Below are positions 54,756 through 63,435 of a stretch of 64,000 nucleotides of DNA, piece after piece. Within the stretch, counting starts at the first letter, position 1; the number at the start of each line of letters is the position of its first letter. The notes under the pieces are model-generated. The model saw only the letters and a program-made list of their open reading frames with translations, was not told the origin of the DNA and ran no database searches. Position numbers and translations under genes: made by a program. Source of the stretch: Rhizobium viscosum (lineage in GTDB: Bacteria; Pseudomonadota; Alphaproteobacteria; Rhizobiales; Rhizobiaceae); the NCBI RefSeq assembly GCF_014873945.1, contig NZ_JADBEC010000002.1, positions 2,232,001-2,296,000 of the forward strand, in the 5' to 3' direction.

Positions 54756-55802
54756 TCAGCTCGTCCCTAGACGCTTGATGTTGCCGACGAGTTCCGTGGC
54801 GAGCCGCAGCGAAGCGCCGGTCGCCATGACCATCTGCGGTAAGACAAGCCATTCCAGCGTCCAGGCCGCCCCCGAGCGCTCCTGTTCATGGACGAGCGAA
54901 TGGTGGATGGCCGAAAGCTGCGTGGCGTTGAAGCGGGCAAGCGCCACCAGCGTTTCGGCGGCGACAGGATTCTGTTTGTGCGCCATGGCCGAGGAGGCGC
55001 CGCCGCCCGCAAGCTCGATTTCGCCGCCAGCTTCGGCAAGCAACGCGATGTCCTGACCGAATTTGCCGAGGCTGCCTGAGATCAGCGAATAAAGATTGGC
55101 GAGATCGGCGATGCGGGTACGCCGGCTCTGCCATTGCGGTTCGTCGGTGAGCCCCAGTTCCTGCGCCAGCGAACTTCGCACGGCAGCGGCTTCGGCGCCG
55201 AGTTTTTCGAGCGTGCCGGCAGCACCGCCGAACTGGACCGGGAACACTTGCTCCGTCAGCCGGTCGCGATAGGTTTCCAGCGGGATCCGCCAGGCGGCGA
55301 TACGGTCGGCGGCGGTAATGGGGATGGCGGCCTGCATGCGCGTATGGCCCATCAGGCGATTGGTGCCGAATTGTCGTTCGAGTGCGACCATTCCACTGAC
55401 GAGGGCATGCAGACGCCCACCGAAGAGGAAGGTCGCGGATTTCAGCCGCAGCATCAGGCTGGTATCGATGACGTCCTGGCTGGTCGCGCCGAAATGCACA
55501 TGCTCGGCCGCCTCGCCGCCAATCGCTTTCTTCAGTTGCCGGACCAGATCGGGAATGACGACGCCATCCTTCGCGGTCGCCGTCTTCAGGCTGGCAATAT
55601 CAGGCGTAAAAATGGCACAGGTCTCGTGGATCTTTCGGGCCGCCTCGGCCGGGATGATGCCATGCACTGCTTCAGCGCGAGCGAGTGCCGCCTCGAAGGA
55701 CAACATTGCCCTGACATCGGCGTCGGCAGAGAAATAGCCTGCAATTTCAGCGTCGCCGAGCAGGCCGGACAGGAAGGGGTGGTCGAAGGGGGAGGTCGTC
55801 AT
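54756..55802 (-). CDS. pcaB: 3-carboxy-cis,cis-muconate cycloisomerase
   Basis: A 348-residue fumarase/aspartase superfamily enzyme that lactonises beta-carboxymuconate, the product of protocatechuate 3,4-dioxygenase. The family signature reads GGGASSAMAHKQNPVAAETL, with FGATSQDVIDT for the conserved second region. Proteobacterial PcaB proteins are often about 350-450 residues, so this is a compact form. The ATG at 55802 follows GGGAC; the frame extends upstream into a repeat-like gap. It is the last gene of pcaDCHGB. Confidence 0.92.
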   Translation of the reverse strand: MTTSPFDHPFLSGLLGDAEIAGYFSADADVRAMLSFEAALARAEAVHGIIPAEAARKIHETCAIFTPDIASLKTATAKDGVVIPDLVRQLKKAIGGEAAEHVHFGATSQDVIDTSLMLRLKSATFLFGGRLHALVSGMVALERQFGTNRLMGHTRMQAAIPITAADRIAAWRIPLETYRDRLTEQVFPVQFGGAAGTLEKLGAEAAAVRSSLAQELGLTDEPQWQSRRTRIADLANLYSLISGSLGKFGQDIALLAEAGGEIELAGGGASSAMAHKQNPVAAETLVALARFNATQLSAIHHSLVHEQERSGAAWTLEWLVLPQMVMATGASLRLATELVGNIKRLGTS

Positions 55803-55913
55803 GGAGCGTCCCGTTTCATTGCAGTCCTCTTCCGCCATCCGATGCCCTCTCCCCTGGAGAAGAGGAAAGGGTGATGGGACGCTACTTGCACCGAGCCTTG
55901 CCCGCAAGCCGGC
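55803..55913. repeat. Atypical 111-bp spacer with a repeat-like C/G-rich hairpin
   Basis: pcaD, pcaC, pcaH and pcaG are separated by 10 bp or less, but 111 bp separates pcaG and pcaB. The spacer contains CCTCTTCTCC-AGG-GGAGAGGGC (minus strand), a short stem of a type seen repeatedly between genes in rhizobial genomes (CCCTCTCCCC-like elements). I infer a small dispersed intergenic element. A genome comparison would be needed to prove it. Confidence 0.35.
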
Positions 55914-56525
55914 TCAGATATCCAGGAACACCGTCTCCTTCGGTCCCTGCAGATAGATATCGAAGCTGAGCTTCGCACCCTCACGGGTGGCGATCAGCGT
56001 GGCCACACGCTCGCGGTGTTCGATCCGGGACAGGATCGGATCCGCTGCGTTGGCCTCCTGCTCCTCCGGAAAATACATGCGCGTGTGCAGGCCGATATTG
56101 ATGCCGCGGGCGACGATCCAGAAGGTGATGTGCGGCGCCATCTTGCGGCCGTCCTTGAACGGCACCTTGCCGGGCTTGATCGTCTCGAAACTATAGACGC
56201 CGTCTTCGGCGCGGGTGGGGCAACGGCCCCAGCCGGTGAAGTTTGGGTCGGCCGTTCCCCGCATTTCCGAGGGGCTGTTATAAAGGCCCGTGCTGTCTGC
56301 CTGCCAGATCTCGATCACGGCATCGCGAACAAGCGCGCCGGCGCCATCGAAGATGCGGCCGCTGACGGTGATACGCTCGCCGAGCGTCTTGTCATTGACC
56401 ATCTGTGTGCCGAGGTCGGTATCATAGACGCCGGTAATGTCACAGAAATTCGGTGTCAGGCCGATATGGACATAGGGGCCGGCGGTCTGGGACGGGGTTT
56501 CCTTGAGGTAGCCGAGTTCCTGCAT
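55914..56525 (-). CDS. pcaG: Protocatechuate 3,4-dioxygenase alpha subunit
   Basis: A 203-residue alpha subunit of the intradiol dioxygenase. It starts with GYLKETPSQTAGPYVHIGLTP, the usual PcaG N-terminus, and contains IEIWQADSTGLYNSP. It has the beta-sandwich fold but lacks the iron ligands, which are in PcaH. Length matches known PcaG (about 200). It begins one base after the pcaH stop. Confidence 0.96.
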   Translation of the reverse strand: MQELGYLKETPSQTAGPYVHIGLTPNFCDITGVYDTDLGTQMVNDKTLGERITVSGRIFDGAGALVRDAVIEIWQADSTGLYNSPSEMRGTADPNFTGWGRCPTRAEDGVYSFETIKPGKVPFKDGRKMAPHITFWIVARGINIGLHTRMYFPEEQEANAADPILSRIEHRERVATLIATREGAKLSFDIYLQGPKETVFLDI

Positions 56526-56526
56526 G

Positions 56527-57276
56527 TCAGTTCCCCTCCAGCTTGTTTTCGAACATGGTCGAGCGGCGGCCGCGCAGCACGATATCGAACTTGTAGGCGC
56601 GGCTGTCCATCGGGATCGTGTTGCCCCAGTCGAGCGGCGCGATAAGCTGCTCTATCGCCGCCTTGTCCGGGATGGTGCCGACGATCGGACATTTCCAGAT
56701 CATCGGGTCGCCTTCGAAATACATCTGGGTGATCAGACGCTGCGAGAAGCCGTGGCCGAAGATCGAGAAATGGATATGGGCCGGGCGCCAATCGTTGACG
56801 CCGTTCGGCCAGGGATAGGCGCCAGGGCGAACAGTGCGGAAGAAATAGCGGCCTTCCTCGTCGGTCACGAAGCGTCCGCAGCCGCCGAAATTCGGATCGA
56901 TGGCGGCGAGATAGGTTTCCTTCTTGTGGCGATAGCGGCCGCCGGCATTGGCTTGCCAGAACTCCACGAGAACGCCGGCCTGCGGTCGGCCGCGCTCATC
57001 GAGCACCCGGCCGTGCACGATGATGCGTTCGCCGATGGCGCTTTCGCCGGGGCGGGCGAAGTTATGGATCAGGTCGTTATCCATCTCGCCGATCATCGAA
57101 TGGCCGAAGACAGGACCGGTGATTTCCGAGATCGTGCCATCGAGAGACAGCAGCGCGCGTTGCGGTGAGCGCAGAACTGATGTCTTGTAGCCCGGCGTAT
57201 AGGCCGGGGAGTGCCAGGCGCGGTCACGAGCGAAGAAGGCCCCGGTTTCTGGCTTGCGGTTCGGTAAGTCGGACAT
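56527..57276 (-). CDS. pcaH: Protocatechuate 3,4-dioxygenase beta subunit
   Basis: A 249-residue beta subunit that carries the non-heme Fe(III). The four ligands are visible: Tyr in GGRYRHKKE, Tyr in PGAYPWPNG, and the two His in RPAHIHFSIFG. The enzyme cleaves protocatechuate between the hydroxyls to beta-carboxy-cis,cis-muconate. The ATG at 57276 follows GGGGGAGAGA; the open frame upstream to 57477 lies over pcaC and is discarded. Confidence 0.96.
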   Translation of the reverse strand: MSDLPNRKPETGAFFARDRAWHSPAYTPGYKTSVLRSPQRALLSLDGTISEITGPVFGHSMIGEMDNDLIHNFARPGESAIGERIIVHGRVLDERGRPQAGVLVEFWQANAGGRYRHKKETYLAAIDPNFGGCGRFVTDEEGRYFFRTVRPGAYPWPNGVNDWRPAHIHFSIFGHGFSQRLITQMYFEGDPMIWKCPIVGTIPDKAAIEQLIAPLDWGNTIPMDSRAYKFDIVLRGRRSTMFENKLEGN

Positions 57277-57286
57277 TCTCTCCCCC

Positions 57287-57685
57287 TCAGGCCGCCTTGC
57301 CGGCGTCCATCTGCTCGAAAACCTGTTTGGCGATCTTGATCGCGTGATTGGCGGCCGGCACGCCGGCATAGATTGCCACATGCAAGAGCGCCTCGCGAAT
57401 ATCCTCCCGGGAGGCTCCGGTGTTGGCGGTGGCACGCACATGCATCGCCACCTCGTCGTCCTGGCCGAGTGCGGCAAGCAGCGCGATCGTGATCATCGAG
57501 CGCTCACGCTTCGTCAGTTCCGGTCGGGACCAGACATGGCCCCAGGCCGCTTCGGTGATCAGCTCCTGGAACGGCCTGTCGAATTCGGTCGAAGCCGCCT
57601 GGGCGCGATCGACATGGGCATCGCCGAGAACGGAGCGGCGGGTTACCATGCCCTGGTGATAGCGTTCGGACGCGGTGTCGCTCAT
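57287..57685 (-). CDS. pcaC: 4-carboxymuconolactone decarboxylase
   Basis: A 132-residue CMD-family protein that decarboxylates gamma-carboxymuconolactone to 3-oxoadipate enol-lactone. Typical segments: RRSVLGDAHVDRAQA, WGHVWSRPELTKRERSMITIALLAALG and EDIREALLHVAIYAGVPAANHA. Length is as in other PcaC proteins (about 130). The start overlaps the pcaD stop by 4 bp. Confidence 0.95.
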   Translation of the reverse strand: MSDTASERYHQGMVTRRSVLGDAHVDRAQAASTEFDRPFQELITEAAWGHVWSRPELTKRERSMITIALLAALGQDDEVAMHVRATANTGASREDIREALLHVAIYAGVPAANHAIKIAKQVFEQMDAGKAA

Positions 57686-58485
57686 GGGCTCTTTTCTCCG
57701 ATGGATGAGAGGAAGGCACGGATGATCGCGGTCAGCGCTTCCGGCTGCTCGACGGGCGGAATATGGGCGCAGTCCTTGATGACTTCATAGCGCGCGTCGG
57801 GGATCAGCTTTGCCGTCGACAACACCAGATCCGGCGGCGTCGAGCCGTCCTGATCACCGACCACGCAGATGGTCGGCACCTTGATCTTGGCAGCGGCCTC
57901 GGTGAAATCGGCGTCGCGGATCGCCGCGCAGGTGGCGTTATAACCTTCCACCGGCTGGCGGATGAGCATGTTGCAATAACCGGCATAGGCGATGTTTTCC
58001 GGTCGGCGGAAAGCCGGCGTGAACCAGCGCTCCATGACCATGTCGACGATGCTCGCAATGCCGTTCTGTTCGACCGCGGCAATGCGATTGTTCCAGCTTT
58101 CGGCCGTGCCGATCTTGTGGGCGGTATCACAGAGGATGAGCGCCTTTACCAGATCCGGACGACGCTGATAGAGCGACTGGGCAATCAGGCCACCGACCGA
58201 AAGGCCGCAGATGACGGCATCCTTGACCGACAGCAGATCGAGCAGGCCGGCAAGATCGGTCGAATGGTCCTCCATGGAATAGGGGACCTGGCCGACATCG
58301 GAAAGGCCATGGCCGCGCATGTCATAGAGAATGATGGCAAAATCGCCGGCAAGACGGACGATCACATCCCGCCAGATCCGGAAATCCGTGCCGAGCGAAT
58401 TGACAAAGACGATAACCGGCCTGTCAGCCGGCGCACCGATGAGCTGGTAGTGGATCGTTACGTCGTTGATACTGGCAAACTGCAC
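57682..58485 (-). CDS. pcaD: 3-oxoadipate enol-lactonase
   Basis: A 267-residue alpha/beta hydrolase that opens the enol-lactone to 3-oxoadipate. Motifs: VFVNSLGTDFRIW (oxyanion), YDMRGHGLSD, nucleophile CGLSVGG, late VVGDQDGSTPP (Asp) and KDCAHIPPVEQPE (His). I start it at GTG 58485 because GGAGGAG lies seven bases upstream and the N-terminus QFASINDVTIHY fits PcaD. It is the first gene of the pca operon, so the PcaQ site at 58556-58571 lies about 70 bp before it. Confidence 0.93.
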   Translation of the reverse strand: MQFASINDVTIHYQLIGAPADRPVIVFVNSLGTDFRIWRDVIVRLAGDFAIILYDMRGHGLSDVGQVPYSMEDHSTDLAGLLDLLSVKDAVICGLSVGGLIAQSLYQRRPDLVKALILCDTAHKIGTAESWNNRIAAVEQNGIASIVDMVMERWFTPAFRRPENIAYAGYCNMLIRQPVEGYNATCAAIRDADFTEAAAKIKVPTICVVGDQDGSTPPDLVLSTAKLIPDARYEVIKDCAHIPPVEQPEALTAIIRAFLSSIGEKSP

Positions 58486-58555
58486 TTTAAATCTCCTCCA
58501 CACCCAATTTGGCGAGTTGATCCGGTTAAGTAAAATGATATTTTTAGGCTTTCCG

Positions 58556-58571
58556 ATAACTCATGGGTTAT
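58556..58571. promoter_or_regulatory. PcaQ operator
   Basis: ATAACT-CATG-GGTTAT matches the PcaQ site described in Sinorhizobium meliloti (ATAACC-N4-GGTTAA) at ten of twelve defined positions and is itself nearly palindromic. It lies between pcaD and pcaQ, the right place for activation of pcaDCHGB and autoregulation of pcaQ. Confidence 0.85.
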
Positions 58572-58578
58572 GAAAATA

Positions 58579-59517
58579 ATGATCGATAGCCGTATCAAGT
58601 TTCGCCATCTGCAGACTTTTGTCGAGGTGGCGCGGCAGAAAAGCGTCGTGAAGGCGGCCGAACTCCTGCATGTCAGCCAGCCGGCGGTGACGAAGACGAT
58701 CCGTGAGCTTGAGCAGGCACTTGGCGTCGGTGTCTTCGAGCGCGATGGGCGCGGCATCCGGATCACGCGCTACGGCGAGGTCTTCCTGCGCCATGCGGGT
58801 GCCGCGCTGACGGCGCTGCGGCAGGGGCTCGATTCCGTCTCGCAGGAGCAGTTCGGCGACGCTCCACCGATACGGATCGGCGCGCTGCCAACGGTCTCGA
58901 CGCGCATCATGCCACGGGCGATGGACCTGTTCTTGAAGGAAAATACCTGGAGCCGGGTGAAGATCGTCACCGGTGACAATACCGTTCTCCTGGAGCAGTT
59001 GCGCGTCGGCGATCTCGATCTCGTCGTCGGTCGTCTCGCGGGAGCAGAAAGGATGGCCGGCTTCTCGTTCGAGCATCTTTATTCCGAGCAAGTGGTCTTT
59101 GCCGTGCGCGCCGGCCATCCGCTGCTTGGCGCCGGCAAATCGTTCTTCGCCGAACTCGGCCGCTATACGCTTCTGATGCCGACCCGCGGTTCGATCATCA
59201 GGCCGGTGGTCGAAAATTTCCTGATCGCCAATGGTGTCGCCAGCTTGCCGAGCCAGATCGAAACTGTTTCCGATGCCTTCGGCCGCGCTTTCGTGCGCGA
59301 TAGCAACGCGATCTGGATCATTTCCAACGGCGTGGTTGCGCGGGATATCGCCGACGGCGTGCTTGTCGCCTTGCCGGTCGATACGAGCGAGACGAAGGGT
59401 CCCGTTGGATTGACGGTGCGTACCGATTCCGTCCCCTCGCTGCCGCTGTCGATCCTCATGCAGACGATCCGTGAGGCAGCGCTGGAAATTTCGGGGCAGC
59501 CTACACCTGCGCACTAA
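58579..59517 (+). CDS. pcaQ: LysR-family activator of the protocatechuate operon
   Basis: A 312-residue LysR protein. The N-terminus IDSRIKFRHLQTFVEVARQKSV and HVSQPAVTKTIRELEQALG is as in S. meliloti and Agrobacterium PcaQ, which respond to the carboxymuconate or carboxymuconolactone intermediates. Identification rests on this likeness, divergence from pcaD and the operator between them. The ATG at 58579 is preferred; an ATG at 58570 lies inside the operator. Confidence 0.93.
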   Translation: MIDSRIKFRHLQTFVEVARQKSVVKAAELLHVSQPAVTKTIRELEQALGVGVFERDGRGIRITRYGEVFLRHAGAALTALRQGLDSVSQEQFGDAPPIRIGALPTVSTRIMPRAMDLFLKENTWSRVKIVTGDNTVLLEQLRVGDLDLVVGRLAGAERMAGFSFEHLYSEQVVFAVRAGHPLLGAGKSFFAELGRYTLLMPTRGSIIRPVVENFLIANGVASLPSQIETVSDAFGRAFVRDSNAIWIISNGVVARDIADGVLVALPVDTSETKGPVGLTVRTDSVPSLPLSILMQTIREAALEISGQPTPAH

Positions 59518-59581
59518 CCTTCAAGACAATTGCCGCCTTTGTTCGTAGACTTCGCTCCTGGCTATCCGAGGAGACGGCAAA

Positions 59582-60475
59582 ATGAAAACAGGCTTCATCG
59601 GTCTCGGCGTGATGGGTACGCCGATGGCGCTCAATCTCGCGCGGGCAGGTACCGATCTCATCGTCTGGAACCGTTCGCCGGAAAGCGCTGACACGCTACG
59701 GACAGCGGGCGCCGAAGTGGCCGCGGATGTCGACGAAGTGTTTGCAAAAGCCCGGACCGTCATCCTGATGCTTGCAACGGCAGCGGTGATCGACACGGTT
59801 CTCGGGCGCGGCACACCAGGTTTTGTCGAACGGGTAGCCGGACATGTCGTCATCCATATGGGGACCACCGCGCCCGAATATTCGAAAGCGCTTGAGGCGG
59901 ATATTCGGGCCGCCGGCGGCCATTATGTCGAGGCGCCTGTTTCAGGCTCGCGCCGGCCGGCGGAGGAAGGCCAGCTTGTGGTCATGCTTGCGGGAGATCC
60001 GGACGTCGTCGAAGAGGTTTGTCTGCTTTTGAAGCCCATGTGCAGGGAAACGGTTGTCTGCGGCGCCGTGCCGAATGCGCTCCTGATGAAGCTTGCCGTC
60101 AATATATTTCTGATCACGACGGTCACGGGGCTCGCCGAAGCGGCGCACTTTGCCGCTCGACAGGGATTGGACATGGGGCTTTTCAAAGCTGTCGTCGATG
60201 CCGGCCAGATGGCGAGCGGCATATCGCGGATCAAGAGCGGCAAGCTGGTGGAGCGGGACTTCTCAGTGCAGGCGGCGATCTCCGACGCGCTGAAAAACAA
60301 TCGTCTGGTCGCCGAAGCGGCTCGGCATGCGGGCATTGCTTCGCCGCTGCTCGATGCTTGCCATGCGCTTTACGCGGAAACCGAAAGTCTGGGTTTCGGG
60401 CGTGAGGACATGGCGGCCGTCATCCGCGCGCTTGAAGCGCGAACCGAGGCAATCAGCCTGCCTTTCGGGGATTGA
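59582..60475 (+). CDS. NAD(P)-dependent beta-hydroxyacid dehydrogenase
   Basis: A 297-residue member of the 3-hydroxyisobutyrate/tartronate semialdehyde reductase family. N-terminal Rossmann FIGLGVMGTPMALNLARAG, substrate loop YVEAPVSGSRRPAEEGQL, and catalytic Lys helix region PNALLMKLAVNIFL. It would oxidise a short beta-hydroxy acid or reduce the semialdehyde. It is 64 bp after pcaQ on the same strand, but no role in protocatechuate use is evident. Confidence 0.9.
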   Translation: MKTGFIGLGVMGTPMALNLARAGTDLIVWNRSPESADTLRTAGAEVAADVDEVFAKARTVILMLATAAVIDTVLGRGTPGFVERVAGHVVIHMGTTAPEYSKALEADIRAAGGHYVEAPVSGSRRPAEEGQLVVMLAGDPDVVEEVCLLLKPMCRETVVCGAVPNALLMKLAVNIFLITTVTGLAEAAHFAARQGLDMGLFKAVVDAGQMASGISRIKSGKLVERDFSVQAAISDALKNNRLVAEAARHAGIASPLLDACHALYAETESLGFGREDMAAVIRALEARTEAISLPFGD

Positions 60476-60497
60476 CGCCACACCGCTCTGGCCTTTC

Positions 60498-60512
60498 GCG
60501 TCATGCTGACGC
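60498..60512. promoter_or_regulatory. Small palindrome before the two-component system
   Basis: GCGTCA-TGC-TGACGC, 45 bp before the response-regulator start. It is either an operator or a weak terminator of the dehydrogenase gene. Confidence 0.3.
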
Positions 60513-60556
60513 AATCTTGCCTGTGCAGAGAGCGGCTTTTGAAGTTGGACGGTTAA

Positions 60557-61234
60557 ATGCGCGTCTTGCTGGCGGAAGATGAACCGGAAATGGCTGCCGT
60601 GCTGGTGGCGGCGCTCCGCAACAACAATATCATCACGGACCACGTTTCAACCATCGAAGCGGCCGAAGAGGCCGTACGGCTGAACAGCTACGATGCGCTG
60701 CTGCTCGACCGCAGCCTGCCTGACGGCGACGGTTTGGAACTGATTGCCGAAGCGCGCCGTATCCAAGCAGCCGTTCCCGTCATCATGCTGACGGCGCGCG
60801 GCGATCTGAAGGACCGGATCGAGGACCTCGATCTCGGCGCCGATGACTATCTCGCCAAACCCTTTGCCGTCGAGGAGCTGATGGCGCGTTTGCGCGCCAT
60901 TCTGCGCCGTCCCGGCAATATTGAGATCGAGAGCCTGTGCCTCGGCCGGCTGCATTTCGACCTGCGTAACCGCGAGGCGCGTGTCGGCGAAGTGGCGCTC
61001 GAATTGCCGCGGCGCGAATTGCTGGTGCTGGAGGCGCTGATGCGCCGCGCCGGCCGCACGGTGGAGCGCTCAAGCCTTGAGGAAGCGGTCTACGGCATGG
61101 ATGACGAAATCCAGTCCAACGCGCTCGATGCGCATGTTTCGCGCGTGCGCCGTAAGCTCGATGCTGCAGGCGCCGGGGTCGAGATCCATACGATCCGCGG
61201 CGTGGGCTATCTGATCCGGCAGGCCCGGCCATGA
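60557..61234 (+). CDS. OmpR/PhoB-family response regulator
   Basis: A 225-residue two-domain regulator. Receiver: acidic EDE (residues 7-9), phospho-acceptor Asp51 in LLLDRSLPDG, Thr in MLTARG and Lys in AKPFAVEE. The C-terminal winged helix contains LELPRRELLVLEALM, NALDAHVSRVRRKLD and TIRGVGYLI. It overlaps its kinase gene by 4 bp (ATGA). The stimulus and targets are unknown. Confidence 0.94.
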   Translation: MRVLLAEDEPEMAAVLVAALRNNNIITDHVSTIEAAEEAVRLNSYDALLLDRSLPDGDGLELIAEARRIQAAVPVIMLTARGDLKDRIEDLDLGADDYLAKPFAVEELMARLRAILRRPGNIEIESLCLGRLHFDLRNREARVGEVALELPRRELLVLEALMRRAGRTVERSSLEEAVYGMDDEIQSNALDAHVSRVRRKLDAAGAGVEIHTIRGVGYLIRQARP

Positions 61235-62601
61235 AGAAGATGAAGTTCTATTCGCTGAAATGGAGGCTGATCCGCCGGCTGGTGGCGCTGCAGGCTGCGA
61301 CCCTCGTACTGATCGCGATCGCCTTTGCCTTCGTCTTCTGGATTTCAGGCATGAGTGGCATCTTCGCACCCGATGAACATGCAATCGATGCGGTCACGGA
61401 AGCGATTGCCTGGAACGCTGACGGTTCGATGCGTATCACCAACACCGATGATCTTGGTTATCAGCGCGAAAAGGCGGCCGACTTCTGGTTTCTGGTGCGC
61501 GATCAGCAGGGCCGCATGGTCAGTGAAGGCAATGTGCCGGCGCAATATCTCGCCATCGCCGCGTCGGGTAGCGATATCGCCGAAGCCCGTTTCAATGGGG
61601 ACGAGGACAATCCCGCCACGATTGCCGCACGCTTGCAGAAAATCAAGACGGATCACGGCGATCTGCTCGTCATCGTCGGCCGACAGGGCAGCCTTTCGGC
61701 CGGTAAGCTGCTGGTCGTTTTCGTGGCGATTGCCTCCGGCATCGTGCTGCCTGTCATCCTGCTCACCGGGCTCATTACGCTTGCCGTCACGCCCTTCGTG
61801 GCGCGCGGCATACACCGCGGATTGAACGAGGTGGCACAAGCAGCACAAGGTATCGACGGGACGACACGCGGCTACCGCCTGCCGCTTGAAAACGTGCCGG
61901 AAGAGGTTGCGCCACTGGTGATTGCCATGAACGAAACGCTGCAGCGTCTCGACGATGATCACAACAAGCAGCGGCGTTTCATGCTGGCCGCCGCTCACGA
62001 GCTGCGCACGCCGATCGCCATCCTGCAGAACCGGCTGGAAACCATGCCGCCGACGGAGGCGACCAACCGGCTGCTGGAAGATGTCGCCCGCCTTTCGACG
62101 CTGGCCCAGCAGCTGCTCGATCTGCAGCGGCTCAATCAGGAGCCCGTGCCGGATTGCTCCATCGACCTTGCGACCGTCGCGCGCCGGCAGGCCGCGGAAC
62201 TTGCACCGCTGATCATCGCCGCCGGCTATCAGGCGAATTTCGAGTTGCGTTCGATGCCGGAGCGCATTCTCGGCGATGAGACGGCGCTGGAGCGCGCGAT
62301 CGCCAATCTGGTGCAGAACGCTATCCAGCATGGCGGCAGGAGCGGCACCATCACCATCGCCGTGGAGCATCCGGCCCAAATTTCCGTAAGCGATGAAGGC
62401 CCGGGTATCGCGCCTGAGGACCGGGAGCGGATCTTCGAGCCTTTCCAGCGTGCGAACGGTCGCAGCCAGGGTATCGGCCTCGGCCTCCATCTCGTGCGCG
62501 AGATCGTCAAAATACATCACGGGCAGGTATGGGTATCCGATGCGACCGGCGGCGGAGCGGCTTTCAACATGAGCTTCGAGCCGACGGTCCAGACCGCGTG
62601 A
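61231..62601 (+). CDS. Membrane sensor histidine kinase
   Basis: A 456-residue partner of the preceding regulator. An N-terminal helix (about 22-45), a periplasmic domain of about 110 residues, a second helix (LLVVFVAIASGIVLPVILLTG) and a HAMP segment precede a HisKA domain with AAAHELRTPIAIL. The GHKL ATPase has NLVQNAIQHGG, VSDEGPGIAPEDRERIFEPF and GIGLGLHLV. This kinase group includes QseC/TctE-like sensors. A specific signal cannot be assigned. Confidence 0.93.
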   Translation: MKKMKFYSLKWRLIRRLVALQAATLVLIAIAFAFVFWISGMSGIFAPDEHAIDAVTEAIAWNADGSMRITNTDDLGYQREKAADFWFLVRDQQGRMVSEGNVPAQYLAIAASGSDIAEARFNGDEDNPATIAARLQKIKTDHGDLLVIVGRQGSLSAGKLLVVFVAIASGIVLPVILLTGLITLAVTPFVARGIHRGLNEVAQAAQGIDGTTRGYRLPLENVPEEVAPLVIAMNETLQRLDDDHNKQRRFMLAAAHELRTPIAILQNRLETMPPTEATNRLLEDVARLSTLAQQLLDLQRLNQEPVPDCSIDLATVARRQAAELAPLIIAAGYQANFELRSMPERILGDETALERAIANLVQNAIQHGGRSGTITIAVEHPAQISVSDEGPGIAPEDRERIFEPFQRANGRSQGIGLGLHLVREIVKIHHGQVWVSDATGGGAAFNMSFEPTVQTA

Positions 62602-62687
62602 ATCTTTCGGATGGCGCGGGTGCACGTCATGCTCGCATCATTTGAAAGGGGAATACCGTAAGCGGACAATCGATGCTGGAGACCCGC

Positions 62688-63257
62688 ATGCAACAGCCGC
62701 CGCTGGCCGCCTTCTTTAGTGCGCTTCTCGCCGAGCCCAGGAAAATCGGCGCGATCGTGCCCTCGGGAGGGCGGCTGGCGCGGCTGATGACCAGTGAGAT
62801 AGAGCCTTCGGCGGGCAAGGTGCTGGAGCTTGGCCCCGGCACAGGGGTTTTTACGGAGGCGCTTCTGAAACGCGGCCTGCCGGCGCGAGACCTGACACTG
62901 GTGGAGCTCGAAACCCGCTTCATCGCTCGGCTGCAGCAGCGCTTTCCTGACGTGACGATCCTCCAGCGAGACGCGTGCGAGCTTTCTGCCTGCAAGGCCG
63001 AGCTCGGGCCGCAGGCGGCAATCGTCAGCGGTCTGCCTTTTCGCAACATGCCCATCGAGGTCATCACCGCCATCGTCGGCGGCGGGTTCAGCCTGCTGGA
63101 ACGCGGCGGCGCCTTCTACCAGTTCACCTACGGCCAATCCTGTTCCGTACCACCAGATGTGCTTGCGGAATTGGGCCTGCGGGCGGAGAGGCTCGGCCGG
63201 GTGCGCCTGAATATTCCGCCCGCCAGCGTCTTTCGCATTTCGCGCCGGCCGGAGTGA
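62688..63257 (+). CDS. PmtA-like phospholipid N-methyltransferase family protein
   Basis: A 189-residue SAM methyltransferase. IGAIVPSGGRLARLMTSEI and VLELGPGTGVFTEALLKRG, then LTLVELETRFIARL, are the start and SAM site of the Rhodobacter-type PmtA family, which methylates phosphatidylethanolamine toward phosphatidylcholine. The segment VSGLPFRNMPIEVITAIV corresponds to its conserved post-motif. GGAG precedes ATG 62688; an ATG at 62673 would add five residues. Confidence 0.85.
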   Translation: MQQPPLAAFFSALLAEPRKIGAIVPSGGRLARLMTSEIEPSAGKVLELGPGTGVFTEALLKRGLPARDLTLVELETRFIARLQQRFPDVTILQRDACELSACKAELGPQAAIVSGLPFRNMPIEVITAIVGGGFSLLERGGAFYQFTYGQSCSVPPDVLAELGLRAERLGRVRLNIPPASVFRISRRPE

Positions 63258-63337
63258 CGGCTGATGGCTTTGCCGAACTTTGTGGCCTGTATCCTTGCCA
63301 CAGGCCTCTGCGGTGTGATGGTCGTCGCGATGCTATC

Positions 63338-63421
63338 CGTTTTGCTATCGCCACCTTTATCGGCTGCCTCATCTGGAACGGCGCGTTGATCACCGTCGGC
63401 TGGATGGCTCGGCACTTCTAA
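63338..63421 (+). pseudogene. Possible C-terminal remnant of a DedA-family membrane protein
   Basis: The frame ending at the TAA 63419-63421 reads RFAIATFIGCLIWN followed by GALITVGWMARHF. This resembles the conserved helix of DedA/SNARE-associated proteins (pattern R-F-x-x-A-T-x-x-G-x-x-x-W-N, then a small-residue helix ending G-x-x-x). Upstream codons have no family likeness and the usual C-terminus is missing. I read it as a leftover of a deleted gene that once followed the PmtA-like gene. Confidence 0.35.
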
Positions 63422-63435
63422 CAGCCCGATGCCCG

